Shown here piece after piece: positions 11,064-21,911 of a DNA stretch of 64,000 nt. The stretch is taken from NCBI GenBank assembly GCA_030770535.1, contig JASVEC010000005.1, forward strand, positions 1,550,001 to 1,614,000, read 5' to 3'. Position 1 is the stretch's first letter, and every line of letters begins with the position of its first letter. Under the pieces are notes generated by a model, which made no database searches, was not told the origin of the DNA, and was given only the letters and a program-made list of their open reading frames with translations. The stretch comes from Batkoa obscura. Taxonomy: Eukaryota; Entomophthoromycota; Entomophthoromycetes; Entomophthorales; Batkoaceae. The position numbers and the translations under genes were made by a program.

Positions 11064-13614
11064 TTAGTCTACGAGTTGACGGAATCGTTCTTCAATTTCT
11101 TTTTGAAGGTTTTGATAACGAGAAACTAATACTTCTTCACCATCAGCAGGATCCTAAATTAATAAAATAAAATATTAAATATTGTATATTTATAAATTTT
11201 GTAATAATAAATTTTACCTCAAATTTCATAGATGATAATTTATAAAGTAAATCACCCATAGAATCACGAATTTTAACCCATGTAATTTGGTTATTAGTTA
11301 CTTCAACTGCGTGAGTAGCTTCTTTATAAAAACCAATCATATTACGTAATAACCAGACTGTTTTATAAAATGGACAATATTTATCATATGAAGAATATCC
11401 ATTTTGTTGTAAGAAATCATCTTTAATAATACGTGCTACTTCCAAAGTAATCTTATCACTTTCAGCTAAAGCACTCTATTAAAACAATATTAATAAATGT
11501 TTATTATTGTTATTATAAATCGAATTTACCTTTCCTACCAATTGTACAATTTCAGAAAGATCTTCTTCCATTTGAAGAATTTCTTTACATTTAGTACGTA
11601 ATCCAATAAATTCAGAATCTGCTTTTTCATAATAAGGTTCAAGTGCCTTCATATACTTAGAATAAGATTGGGACCAATTAACAGAAGGGAAATGTTTACG
11701 TTGAGCTAATTTTTTATCTAAACCCCAAAACACTTGTACGATACCTAAAGTAGCTGAAGTAACTGGATCTGAGAAATCACCACCAGGTGGTGATACGGCA
11801 CCAACTACGCTAACACTACCTTCACGTCTTGGATTACCTAAACAAGTGACTTTGCCAGCACGCTCATAGAAAGAAGCAAGACGGGCACCAAGGTAGGCTG
11901 GATAACCAGAATCGGCAGGCATTTCAGCTAAACGACCTGAAATTTCACGTAAGGCTTCAGCCCAACGAGAAGTGGAATCAGCCATCATAGCAACATTACG
12001 TCCCATATCACGGAAATATTCGGAAAGAGTAATACCAGTATAAATAGAAGCTTCACGGGCAGCTACAGGCATATTAGATGTGTTAGCTACTAAAGTAGTA
12101 CGCTTCATGATAGATTCTTGTTGGCCATCAATAGCAACAGATAACTAATTATTAAGTTAAAATTAATTAATAAACTATGATATTATTAATCTAGTTGATA
12201 TTCTTACTTCTGGGAATTCCATTAATACTTCAGCCATTTCATTACCACGTTCACCGCAGCCAACATAAATAATGATATCGGAATTCGAATATTTTGAAAG
12301 GGATTGAGAAATTACAGTTTTACCACATCCAAAAGCACCTGGAATAGCAGTAGTGCCACCTTGTACACAACTAAGTAATTATTTAAATAAAATATACATT
12401 AAAATATTTAAATTAAATTACGGGAAAAGAGCATCAAGTACACGTTGTCCAGTTAGAAGTGGATGATTAGCTGCTAGTTTTTCAGCTACTGGCCTTGGGG
12501 AACGTACTGGCCAAGTATGCATCATAGTATATTTATTAGTTACACCATTGAATTCGACTTCTAGAACAGTATCCTATTTAAAGAGTAATTATTTAGTCAT
12601 TGTTATTAAATAAATTAATCGTGATTTGTATTTACATCAATAGTATATTGTCCTTTTGGAGCAATATAAGTAACAGTACCAAGTGCTTTAGGTGGTAAAA
12701 TAATTGAATGATTTTTTAAGAGAGAGTTCTCAAAAATACTACCGAAAATATCACCACCTGTAATATGATCACCAACCTATTATTCATAATAAATTATCAA
12801 TAAATATATTGTAATATTACAATATCAAATTACTTTAAAATCAGTTGGAGAAAAATCCCAAGAAATAGTTTTATCTAAAGCAGTAGTAGCAACACCACGT
12901 GGGATATAAATACTTTCACTCTGGTCTTGAATAGCCTAATAAAAAATTATATCAATATCACACTATTAATATATAAATAAATATAATTTACTTTTAATGG
13001 ACGCTGAATACCATCAAAAATATTTTCCATTAAACCTGAAATGAAACAAAATCAATAAATTATTATAATTGTCTATAGTTTGAATTGTTATCTACCTGGA
13101 CCAAGTTCAACTGAAAGTGGTTTACCAGTTTTTAATACAGGATCACCAATAGTTAAACCAGCTAAAAAAACAAATTTTAATATTGCTATTCTATGAAACT
13201 AAGTTATTGTTCCTTACAGGTTTCTTCATAAACTTGAATAGTAGCTTTATCTCTATCAATACGAATAACTTCACCAACTAACTCTTCATAACCTACACGT
13301 ACCTATTTTAAAAAATAATATTAATATATTTATAGATAAATAATATTATTGTAAAACATACTAATTCGTACATAGCAGAGCCATACATTTTTTCAGCGAC
13401 CACAACTATTAAATAAAGGTCAAAATTAATTTTATAATCTATATTAATCTAATTTACCTGGACCGGAAACTGAAAAAATATAGCCGAAACGACTTTCTCT
13501 TTCTTCATCTTGAATCTTTGGTAAATATTTTTTTGCGTTTTCTAAAGCACCCGCCTAAGTATAATATTATTATTTATTATTTATTTATATTATTTATTTT
13601 AATTAATTTACCAT
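11064..13614 (-). CDS. VMA1: V-type proton ATPase catalytic subunit A
   Basis: This is the catalytic ATP-hydrolysing subunit of the V1 sector, which acidifies vacuoles and endosomes. About 13 exons are read. The first exon is only the ATG (13612-13614), followed directly by an intron, and exon 2 begins at 13554 with [20 protein letters not shown]. Further landmarks are [31 protein letters not shown], the Walker A motif in [56 protein letters not shown] and [20 protein letters not shown], ending [11 protein letters not shown]. The conserved VGCGERGN site that carries the VMA1 intein in Saccharomyces is uninterrupted here. The gene is divergent from the next gene across about 660 bp. Confidence 0.97.
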
Positions 13615-14274
13615 ATTGTTAAAAGTATAAAAATAATTAAGATAAATTTCTGGTGGCTTAAGTTGGAATTATGATAAAATTTCAATTGATTTGAGCCAAT
13701 CATTCATAATGAGCCATTTGGCTCATTTTGTGGACCCCAATTTGATTACGTTTTTATGCTATTATTTAAATTGCTAAAAAAAATTAATTTAATTTTCAAG
13801 GTTAAATAGATAAATTGTTTTATAAAATTATAATATTAAAAAGTCTATTTATTTAAATAACACATAATATTTAAAAAATTATTATCATTTATTATTTATT
13901 ATTTAACTTTTACATTGGAATGTTGAAAATTATGCGGTTTGGAAAGTATTTTTTCTTTTAAAAACTTGATTACTTTTTAAAGATTAAAAGTTGAAAAAAG
14001 AATGTTCCACCCTGATTATTTTTACCATTATTCCAAATTATGAATTCCAAATGCTAACAAACCAAGCCAATATAGCTCAAGTAATGTGACTTATTAATAT
14101 TACTTGTAACTTAATAGTAATAGTAATAATTCAATATTATTTTTAAAGCATTAATACTAATGTTAATGCTAAATAAATTACAATAATGTTTAATCCAATT
14201 AAATATCATAAAATAAATAGAATTTAGCTTCATTTTGATTCTATTAAAAAAAGAAACAAGTTAAATTTAAAAAA
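13615..14274. promoter_or_regulatory. divergent promoter region between VMA1 and the 14275 gene
   Basis: This 660 bp AT-rich stretch separates two genes transcribed away from each other, so it should hold both promoters. No clear TATA box or known factor site could be assigned with confidence. No ORF or repeat was recognised. Confidence 0.4.
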
Positions 14275-15400
14275 ATGGAAAATAACAATAATAAAGAAGT
14301 AAAAGAAGAGATAAAACAAGTAAAGGAGGAGATAAAAGAAGTAAAAGAAGAGAAAAAGGATTTAGAAGATAATAAAGAAACGTTACAAAATAATTGGAGT
14401 TTTTCGGGGTTATGGGGAAGTGCCACTAAAGTGATTCAAGATAATCAAAATATGCAATATTTACAAACGAATTTAACTTCAGTAAGAAGTGCTATTAATG
14501 AATTAAGTGAAAAAGTACAAACCAGTCCAAATACTGCTTATTTGAATACAACTATCAATAAATTAGGCAAGTTTATTATCATTTTGTTTTTTATTTTATT
14601 AAGGAAAATTGTATTTTAGGGAGTGAAATTAAAGAGTTAACAAAAGAGTCAGTAACAAATGTAATGAATACATTAAAAATTCCAGCGGAATATATTAATC
14701 AATTAACCATATATCTAATTTGTAATCAAGACGTTACAATGATTCAAAATGATATTCAACAGCTATGGGATCATATATTAGATGATAAAGCTAACTTCAA
14801 AAAAATTGTCATTAAAGATGGTAGAAAGTTACTAATTAGTGAAGAAAGTGGATTAAATAATAATACTTTGAAATTATTGGATGTTCCTGCTCCAGGTTTA
14901 AATGAAGGTTATAATGTTGCCAAAGTAAGCTTAATTTATATATATTGTATATTAATTAATTAATTGTTTAGTTTAAAGTTGAAAAAGCGAATATTAGTTA
15001 TGAGTTACAAAAAGAGAATCAACTATTAAAAGAAGATAAAGAACAAAAGAATAATAACTTATTTAAAAATTTAGAGACTCAATTAATGATACCAACTAAA
15101 GAAAGTATATTTTATTTATGTATTCAAACTATCAATATGAAAGTAACTGAAGACAATGAAACAGACATTTTATTTTGTTTGACTTTATATGATCCTGCCT
15201 TAAAATTACCTATAATTTATAACTTTTCGCAATTTCTTCCAAAATCTATTACAACTCTAATTAATAAGAATGATGAAGATATTTTATCTTTAGCTAAGTT
15301 GTCTGAAGAACAGCAAACTATCGTTTATCAAATTATTCAATTTGCTATTCAACAGTTATTGACTGATTTATTTTTTCATTTTAATAAAATAGAAGCTTAA
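14275..15400 (+). CDS. unrecognised 341-aa protein with a GC-AG intron
   Basis: Three exons join in frame: 14275-14566, 14620-14924 and 14972-15400. The first intron begins GCAAGT, not GT, and ends TTTTAG; reading through it hits a stop. The protein starts with a Lys/Glu repeat region (VKEEIKQVKEEIKEVKEE), then NNWSFSGLWGSATKVIQDNQ, an alpha-helical centre, a second short coiled coil, and a C-terminal block with DILFCLTLYDPALKLPIIYN. The WGSAT stretch and the late 'calcium-independent hydrophobic strand' block faintly recall the fungal Mtc1/DUF5427 group. This is only a suggestion from layout, and no function is assigned. It is convergent with RPB9. Confidence 0.75.
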
Positions 15401-15558
15401 TTTTTATTATTGTTTATAATTTGGTTTTGTTTATATTTTAAAATTATTGAGTATACATTTAAATAAAGCAAAATAACAATACATTAGGAATAAATTAAGT
15501 TAAAAAACCAGTTTAAAAGAAAATATTTTAAATTTTATCTAGTACCTATTTAAAAGAA

Positions 15559-16254
15559 TTAGAAATCACCTCCAGAACCTTCTTCTTTAACATCATAATC
15601 TTCAAAATCCACTTCATTTAGCTCTTGACTTTCATCAGCTTCATTATTTGTTATTGGGTTACTATTATTATTTTCCACCGCTTTTTCATCTTTTTCTTTT
15701 TTGACAATGTCTTCTTGAATTATATCTTCATCTTGAGAGTTTGGTTCGAAAATATTATCATCATCTTGGTAATTATTATCATCTTCATAATCTGGTTCAT
15801 TGACAATATCATTAATTGTATCATTACCTCTCATATCCTCATTGTTATCCTCTCCTTCAAATTCTTCCAGGTCTTTATCTTCTCTTTCCTCTTTCTTTTT
15901 AGCTGGTTTAGTATTCCAACGATGAGAACATTTATTTCTTGAACAAACATAGTACAATACCATAGTAGTTTCTTTATGTTTTGAATTACTTTGAAAAAAT
16001 ACAGGCTCCGGTGCATCACATTTTGGACATTTTTCACCTGAGTTTCTAGGTAAAGTAAAATCCGCTCCAAGTTCAGGCACTACCATTTTAGACTCACTAG
16101 GTACATGCGATATTTGATGATGATAAACACAATTTTCACTACCTAAAGCGGCCGCTTGACATTTGATACAAAAATAACATAAATTGGAAGTTTCCCGCAC
16201 TATTCGCGGGTAGGTCATATTATTACATTTCCTACAAAATATAATTTTGGGCAT
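15559..16254 (-). CDS. RPB9: RNA polymerase II subunit RPB9 with a long acidic C-terminal tail
   Basis: Residues 1-113 are a full RPB9. The N-terminal zinc ribbon has C7, C10, C29 and C32 in FCRKCNN...CYFCIKC. A linker with DFTLPR follows, then a TFIIS-like C-terminal ribbon with C76, C79, C104 and C109 in CPKC...VFFQS...TTMVLYYVCSRNKCSHRW. RPB9 sits on the polymerase jaw/lobe and affects start-site choice, fidelity and proofreading. Known RPB9 proteins end just after the second ribbon (about 120 residues). This one continues for about 118 residues of Asp/Glu/Asn-rich sequence (EDNNEDMRGND..., DDDNIFEPNSQDEDIIQED..., ending DYDVKEEGSGGDF). It is a single uninterrupted exon. Confidence 0.93.
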   Translation of the reverse strand: MPKIIFCRKCNNMTYPRIVRETSNLCYFCIKCQAAALGSENCVYHHQISHVPSESKMVVPELGADFTLPRNSGEKCPKCDAPEPVFFQSNSKHKETTMVLYYVCSRNKCSHRWNTKPAKKKEEREDKDLEEFEGEDNNEDMRGNDTINDIVNEPDYEDDNNYQDDDNIFEPNSQDEDIIQEDIVKKEKDEKAVENNNSNPITNNEADESQELNEVDFEDYDVKEEGSGGDF

Positions 16255-16695
16255 TTTTTGGAGTTTTTTTTGAAAAAATAAAAAATGAATTTGTTGGGTT
16301 TGTTTTTGGAGTTTTAGTAGCTAGCCAATGAAATTATTTTTAAAAGCATACTTAAACTTTGTTTAAGTAGTCAATTTTATTTCATGTCAATTCGATTTAA
16401 CGCCCTCAAGCAGGTCGTACCATGATATCTCATTTAATGAGTATTACACATGGGTAGCAAGTAGCACATCCTTTTGACTTTATCAAGGTTTGATCCTCAA
16501 AATGTGACGAGTGGAAGGCAGAATGAAATTAATTTTTATTAGAATAAAAAAATACAAAAAATGAATAATTTTATAAAATAAATTAAAAATATTATTACTA
16601 TTTAAATGATAACTATTAATTCTTTATTTTTACTTGAGATCACATTATAAAAAAATATCTACTACTCAGCCATTACAGCCTTAAATTTTATATTA
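16255..16695. other. intergenic region with repeat relic
   Basis: A 440 bp gap lies between two minus-strand genes. A GC-richer block at about 16390-16545 ends in TTTATTAGAATAAAA, which resembles the end of the repeat at 10.86 kb. This suggests another fragment of the same old LTR-like family. Nothing coding is seen. Confidence 0.35.
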
Positions 16696-19128
16696 TTAAA
16701 CCCTTTGATAAAATAATAAATAAGGGGAACCATCATAAGTATGTTCACTTGTGCCCACACTTTCTGGTTTAAGTTTTTCTACTAACTCATCATTGAAATA
16801 AAACCAAGCATCATCACCGTATCTTACATCACACGTATAATGACCTGCCATAGCTTCATTACCATGGTGATAAATTACTGAAATTAATTTATATTGTGTT
16901 GGGGGTATTGATTTACTTTTTAAGGATACTTCTGGGGGTGGAATAGTCAATACTAATGGATAATCTAATTCTTTTTTAATTTTAACTTGACCATAGAGTG
17001 GATCATAATTCACATTTTTAAGTTGTAATACAAGTATTGGTGGTAAAGTTTTAATACTTACTTGTTTTGTTGTTGTAATAGAACCTTTTTCTTCAATTGT
17101 TTCAGGTTCAAGTAAATGAATAATAGCATCTTCAACAGAATCAATATGTGATGGTTCTATTTCTAATTGCAAATAAATTGATGAATTATGACTTACTTTA
17201 GGCTTTTCTCCAGTACATTTTAATGTACTACTATAAATACAAGAGAATAAAGCAGTAATTGGAGTATTAACCATTTTAAAACCACGATCTATAAATTGTT
17301 TATTTTTTGCACCAACACCTACCCAATCATCTCCGTCTTCTTCTATATCCATAGCATTCATTTCTTTAGTAATGTGAATAACAATATCTTTTTGTTGTAA
17401 TATTTTACTGTTCATTTTAAAATCCCCTTTTTTGAAAATTGAAAGAAATTCTTCATCTAAACCATTTAACAAAATATCTAAAAATTCATGAGCATCTTCT
17501 TGTTGTCCAATTTGAGTTTTAAATCGTTCCCCTAAACTTTTTACAATACCAATAATAAAGGAGGGATGAATGGGTTCAATGTATCCATGCTTTGGTATAC
17601 TTTTATATTCTTCATAGAATTCAAGTAATGCGGTTAATATAGGGGCATCTAATGTATTACTATTTTGAGGTACTTTAACGACAGGTGCTATCATACGTAA
17701 CAAATTAAAAAAAGGTGGACAATGTAATAAAGCTTGTAAAGTAGAATTAGCATAACATAATAAATTATGATTGATGATTCCACGTGAAGCAATAGTTGAA
17801 TTCTTGGTAAATATTTTAACATCATTAAAAAGCTCAACTATGTTTTGTGCTCTTTTATTGATAGAACCTTTTGGAGTTGATGGTGCTATAGTAGATTCAC
17901 TAAATTTTACAGTATTTCCTGATATAACAATGGACTGTTTATTATCGGGGGTTTTAGATACTACTTTTGCCCAACTAAATGGTGCTTTTTTAATAGAGGC
18001 AACTGGACTCTTTTGTTGATTTGGGCTAGAAGTCTCTTTTCTGTTAGTTTCATTCACATTGCCTTCTTTATCGTTAACTTCCTTTGCATCTATTTCCTTA
18101 TCGTTGATTTCCTCTCTATTGACTTCTTTTAGGTTGGTTTCCTTTTCGCTGGCTTCCTTTCCTTTAGCGTCTTTCTCCTTAACATCTTTTCCATTTATTT
18201 CCTTTGGTCCGGCTCTTAAAGACTTATTTACACCTTGACCATTCTGCAGTTTATTTTCGAATTCAGCTTTTGTTTGATTTTCTAAAACGTTATTTTTATT
18301 ATGTGTACCATTTTTTACACCATTAGTTGATTTTGAATTTGTATTAATATCTTTGGTTTCATTATTAAGTTTATTGTTGGTTGCTTTAACAGGATTGCTT
18401 TTTTTATCTAAATTATTATTTTGCTTTTTAGCATTAATTACATCGACTGGATTCTTGGTATCGTTTTTAGGGATTGACTCATTCTTATTACCGTTTACTT
18501 TTGGTTTATTATTAGTATCCTCTTTTTTATCACTTTTTGAAACGATATTTGCGAACGAAAAGTTTACAGGCTTAGGGTTTATTTTGGCTTCTTCACTTTT
18601 AACTTCTTTAAGTTCTTTAGCTTCATTACTACTTTTGATTTCTTTTTTAACTTCTTTAACAACATCACCACTTTTAAATTCACTTTTGGCTATTTTATCA
18701 CTAGTACTGTTTTGGCCTTTATTTTTGACTTCTTTATTATTAACACTTTTTTGGGCTTCACTTTTAACCTCCTTTTCAGTACCATCCTCTTCAGTTCCTT
18801 TTTTTACTACTTCATCATTGGCACTATTCCTTATTTTATTTTCGACTTTCTTTATTAATACACTGTCTCCGACTTCACTTTGGGCTTCCTTAACACTAAC
18901 AATATCTTTGGCTTCATCTTTAACTTCATTTTTAGCTTCATCACTCTTAATTTCTTTAATTTTAACCGTATTTTTGGACTTCTTTTTCCTTTTACTTTGT
19001 TCTGAAGTTATGCACCACCTTGTATTTGATTTTGGGTTTTTCATTAACGGAATTGAAAGAAGAAATTCTTTATCCTCCTCTTCAAAAGAACCTATAATTA
19101 ACTTATCAGATTTATAAAACTCAATCAT
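16696..19128 (-). CDS. USP10/Ubp3-like ubiquitin C-terminal hydrolase
   Basis: This 810-residue intronless protein is a cysteine deubiquitinase of peptidase family C19. The Cys box is SRGIINHNLLCYANSTLQAL with catalytic C458 and the oxyanion Asn five residues before it. The usual GN pair just before the Cys is replaced by NL. The His box is HHGNEAMAGHYTCDVRYG with H763, followed by WFYFNDELVEKL, and the QQEDAHEFLD motif is present at about 540-549. The N-terminal 440 residues are Lys/Glu/Asn-rich with degenerate KEV/KEI-type repeats. They carry two copies of an F-S-(F/W)-A-x-(I/V)-V-S-K motif, similar to the SWA motifs in USP10. USP10 and Ubp3 act with G3BP/Bre5 in deubiquitinating trafficking and ribosomal substrates. 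The USP10 subgroup is inferred from the CPPFFNLL and domain order. Confidence 0.88.
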   Translation of the reverse strand: MIEFYKSDKLIIGSFEEEDKEFLLSIPLMKNPKSNTRWCITSEQSKRKKKSKNTVKIKEIKSDEAKNEVKDEAKDIVSVKEAQSEVGDSVLIKKVENKIRNSANDEVVKKGTEEDGTEKEVKSEAQKSVNNKEVKNKGQNSTSDKIAKSEFKSGDVVKEVKKEIKSSNEAKELKEVKSEEAKINPKPVNFSFANIVSKSDKKEDTNNKPKVNGNKNESIPKNDTKNPVDVINAKKQNNNLDKKSNPVKATNNKLNNETKDINTNSKSTNGVKNGTHNKNNVLENQTKAEFENKLQNGQGVNKSLRAGPKEINGKDVKEKDAKGKEASEKETNLKEVNREEINDKEIDAKEVNDKEGNVNETNRKETSSPNQQKSPVASIKKAPFSWAKVVSKTPDNKQSIVISGNTVKFSESTIAPSTPKGSINKRAQNIVELFNDVKIFTKNSTIASRGIINHNLLCYANSTLQALLHCPPFFNLLRMIAPVVKVPQNSNTLDAPILTALLEFYEEYKSIPKHGYIEPIHPSFIIGIVKSLGERFKTQIGQQEDAHEFLDILLNGLDEEFLSIFKKGDFKMNSKILQQKDIVIHITKEMNAMDIEEDGDDWVGVGAKNKQFIDRGFKMVNTPITALFSCIYSSTLKCTGEKPKVSHNSSIYLQLEIEPSHIDSVEDAIIHLLEPETIEEKGSITTTKQVSIKTLPPILVLQLKNVNYDPLYGQVKIKKELDYPLVLTIPPPEVSLKSKSIPPTQYKLISVIYHHGNEAMAGHYTCDVRYGDDAWFYFNDELVEKLKPESVGTSEHTYDGSPYLLFYQRV

Positions 19129-20149
19129 TTTAATAAAAGATAATTATAAAATCAGTGCTATTAATATAATTTTTTGGCTAAATTGAGTTTAAAAAGGAGA
19201 AGCAAATTATTTATTTCAATATGCTATTTTGCTTAGCTTCGAATTTTTATTTAGAATCATTTATCAATCCCAATTTTACTAATTTCTACCAATCATTAAC
19301 CGTCAATTTCCTTCCCCTCCAATTTTTATAAAAGAGTAATAGTAGACACATTACAAAATAAACATGTTTAAATTGAAATAAAGTACCATAAAGTTATAGA
19401 CTTGTTATTTACTATCAGTTTTCGTATGCGCTAAAAAAAGCGCATTGTAATGGAAAGGTATTGAGTTAAAAGGCTCATCCTTAAACTATACTCCACTAAG
19501 GTATTATTCGTATTTAAGTTAATACTTTTAAAGAACTATCTTAATTATTTAAATATATTTGTATTTTAAAGGATTTGAGTGAAAATAAGTTATTATTTAA
19601 AACCGTAAATAAACTGTAGCTTTTTAAAATAGCTATTCATTTTTAAAATGTATACATTAAAAATATTAGATTGTATTTAGATTATATTTTACATTATATT
19701 TCTATATTGGAACGATTTATTATCATAGTTACTTTCACTATTTTAATTTTTGATAATTAAGTCTTATCAAATGTTAGCAAGAGTTTTTTTTAAATATTGA
19801 TTATGACTCTTTTACTCATTTTAATTTTTTGATTAATAATATTAATTTGGTGTATCAAATCTTACATTTTTGTCCAAATATAGAAATCCTTATACTATTT
19901 ATTTTATTTTAGCAGTATAAAAAGTTTAAGCTTTACAGTTGAATTTAATGATGCAATATAATTTGTAACAACAGTATAACTCGAATGAAATTAAAATATA
20001 GAATCCAAACTAAATATGTTAGTGATCAAGCGATTGAGGAAACCAAAAATAACATATTGAAATAAAGGAATAATATAAATATAAGCAATTTTTACTTTGA
20101 ACTTCAATTTAAGTTTCGCAAGTTTATAATAAGACACATCTGCTATACA
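19129..20149. other. intergenic region, no gene seen
   Basis: A 1 kb AT-rich stretch separates the divergently transcribed deubiquitinase and secreted-protein genes, so it should contain both promoters. No coding sequence, tRNA or clear repeat was found. Confidence 0.45.
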
Positions 20150-21172
20150 ATGAAATTTATTCATAATTCATCAATTATAATTAATTTATTGATTACTATA
20201 ATCCATTTTAAACATTGCTCAAGTTTTGATGATGGTATGTGGCATCCAGAGAAGTTTACTGTTGGTTTTGATGCAAAAGGGTTACCAATATCTTCACCAG
20301 CACCTGCAACTTCCGCATTACCTGTGTTAGCTATAGCACCAGCAAGTACCCCAACATTAATAACAGAACCTTCTAAACAAGTAAACTCAGCTAATATTCC
20401 TCAGAGTACTCTTCAAGCATCTGAAAATAATGCTTCAAAAGTAATAGCATCTACCCCTGCTCCAATAGTATCAAATGCATCAAATACTATAATAAGCAAA
20501 GTAAATAGCATCAATGCTTCTACTCCAGTCGAAGCAAATACTACACAAGCAACAAATTCCCCAAAAGTAGAAGAAAGTAAGGGAGATGCAGCAGCTAGTA
20601 CTAGTGCTTCCCCTGCTTCTGCAGCAAGCCAACAAACTCAAAGTCCTACTTCCCCTGCTTCATCTCAACCAACAGTTAGTTATACACCATCTTCAGAACC
20701 AGCCCAAGCTGCTCCTACTCAACCAAAAGAGGAAGCCGCTCAACCAACTTCAGCACAGCCTACCTCTACTGAAGTAAAAAGTGAGGCCACACAACCCGCT
20801 CCTCCTGAAATAAAAAGCGAAGCTACACAACCTACCTCTGCTGAAGTAAAAAGTGAAGCTACACAGCCTACCTCTGCTGAAGTAAAAAGTGAAGCTACAC
20901 AACCTGCTCTTGTTGAACCAAAAAGCGAAGCAACCCAATCTACACCTCCTGAAATAAAAAGTGAAGCTACACAACCTACAGCTAGTGAGCATAAAAAGGA
21001 ATCAAGCCCAACAACTCAAACTTTACCGCCACCAACACTCAGTAGTGAATCGTCACCACCAGCTAGTGATAAAGCAGAGCCACCATTAAAACCTGTACCA
21101 AATGCACCCGAATTTAAATCTTCGGATGCTAAACCGAATCCAGAATTAATGTCTGAAGGTAAAGTAGAATAA
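20150..21172 (+). CDS. secreted Pro/Thr/Ser-rich protein with 12-residue tandem repeats
   Basis: This single-exon protein has 340 residues. The N-terminus is a signal peptide (hydrophobic IIINLLITIIHF ending near KHCSS). A short region with DDGMWHPEKFTVGFDAKGLP follows, and then the chain is almost entirely Ala, Ser, Thr, Pro, Gln and Glu. Between about 20750 and 20990 a unit of about 12 residues of the form (A/P)E(V/I)KSEATQP(T/A) occurs five to six times. No GPI-anchor-like hydrophobic tail is present. The composition suggests a heavily O-glycosylated wall or extracellular protein; this is inference and no enzyme domain is visible. Confidence 0.75.
   Translation: MKFIHNSSIIINLLITIIHFKHCSSFDDGMWHPEKFTVGFDAKGLPISSPAPATSALPVLAIAPASTPTLITEPSKQVNSANIPQSTLQASENNASKVIASTPAPIVSNASNTIISKVNSINASTPVEANTTQATNSPKVEESKGDAAASTSASPASAASQQTQSPTSPASSQPTVSYTPSSEPAQAAPTQPKEEAAQPTSAQPTSTEVKSEATQPAPPEIKSEATQPTSAEVKSEATQPTSAEVKSEATQPALVEPKSEATQSTPPEIKSEATQPTASEHKKESSPTTQTLPPPTLSSESSPPASDKAEPPLKPVPNAPEFKSSDAKPNPELMSEGKVE
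20756..20992 (+). repeat. in-frame tandem repeat (36-bp unit) inside the secreted protein gene
   Basis: A 36 bp unit encoding a 12-residue motif around KSEATQP repeats in frame about six times with small variations between copies. Such arrays change copy number easily. The matching minus-strand open frame across the repeat is a shadow. Confidence 0.8.
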
Positions 21173-21911
21173 GAACACTATTTTATCTAGCAATAAGTTA
21201 TTATTAATCTATTTATATTCATTGAGTTAAATAATTGCTGTTAAAATTACGCCTTTAAATAAACTATTATAAAATAAATTTGTTTTGTATTGGCTTATTA
21301 AAAATAATGTCTAGTATATTTGTTAAGTTTGATTTTTAAATATAGTTGAATATAAATATTATTATTATTTAGCTATGATACTTCAAAACATTGATATAGG
21401 GATGTATTTTTTTGTTTAAGAATTTTACTAACAGTTATTCTACTCAAAGCACTTGAAAAATGAAAAAAGTGAAATCAAAAAAACATCCCCATATGGTTTT
21501 TAATAAAAATAATTATTTACGTGTAAAGCTTTTTAATTTCATAGATAATAATTTTATTACTATTATGAATTTTATATTATTAAGTTTTTTTATTGTCCTT
21601 ATTTAGAAGTATTGATATTTATTTTATGTAAGAATGCATTGAAAATGAAACCTTACTCTAAATAAACAACTTAGCTTTATTGAATAAAATAAAATATAAC
21701 ATAATATAATATAATATAATATAATATTATATATATTGTAATATGATTTAAATGGTGTCGTAATTATTACTTTAGTTTATTTAAATTTAATGATAGACTA
21801 CTAATTAGAACTTTCTTGTTTATAATTTATAAGTAACCAATAAAATAACATCTTATAATAAAATCCCTTACATAAAAATAAAGTAAAATGATCTGAGATT
21901 TTTGTTTTATA
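21173..21911. other. intergenic region with a MITE and an AT microsatellite
   Basis: This stretch contains one copy of the inverted-repeat element (21394-21495) and a run of ATAAT/ATATAAT units near 21695-21735. Otherwise it is AT-rich with no gene. Confidence 0.55.
21394..21495 (+). mobile_element. MITE, 102 bp
   Basis: The ends are ATATAGGGATGTATTTTT and its near inverse AAAAACATCCCCATAT. The centre carries GTTTAAGAATTTTACTAAC as in the other copies. No coding capacity. Flanking duplications cannot be separated from the AT-rich surroundings. Confidence 0.8.

Noticed and set aside
12280-12370. Possible intein site in VMA1
   Set aside because: The [10 protein letters not shown] region is continuous and no intein or homing-endonuclease sequence is present.
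18353-19117. Plus-strand 254-residue hydrophobic frame
   Set aside because: Antisense shadow of the Lys/Glu-rich N-terminus of the deubiquitinase; such regions give artificial Leu/Ser-rich frames.
20750-20992. Minus-strand Cys/Phe/Arg repeat frame
   Set aside because: Shadow of the 36-bp tandem repeat in the secreted protein gene.
21690-21740. A run of ATAAT/ATATAAT units that might suggest an array such as CRISPR
   Set aside because: It is a simple AT microsatellite with no spacers; the genome is eukaryotic.
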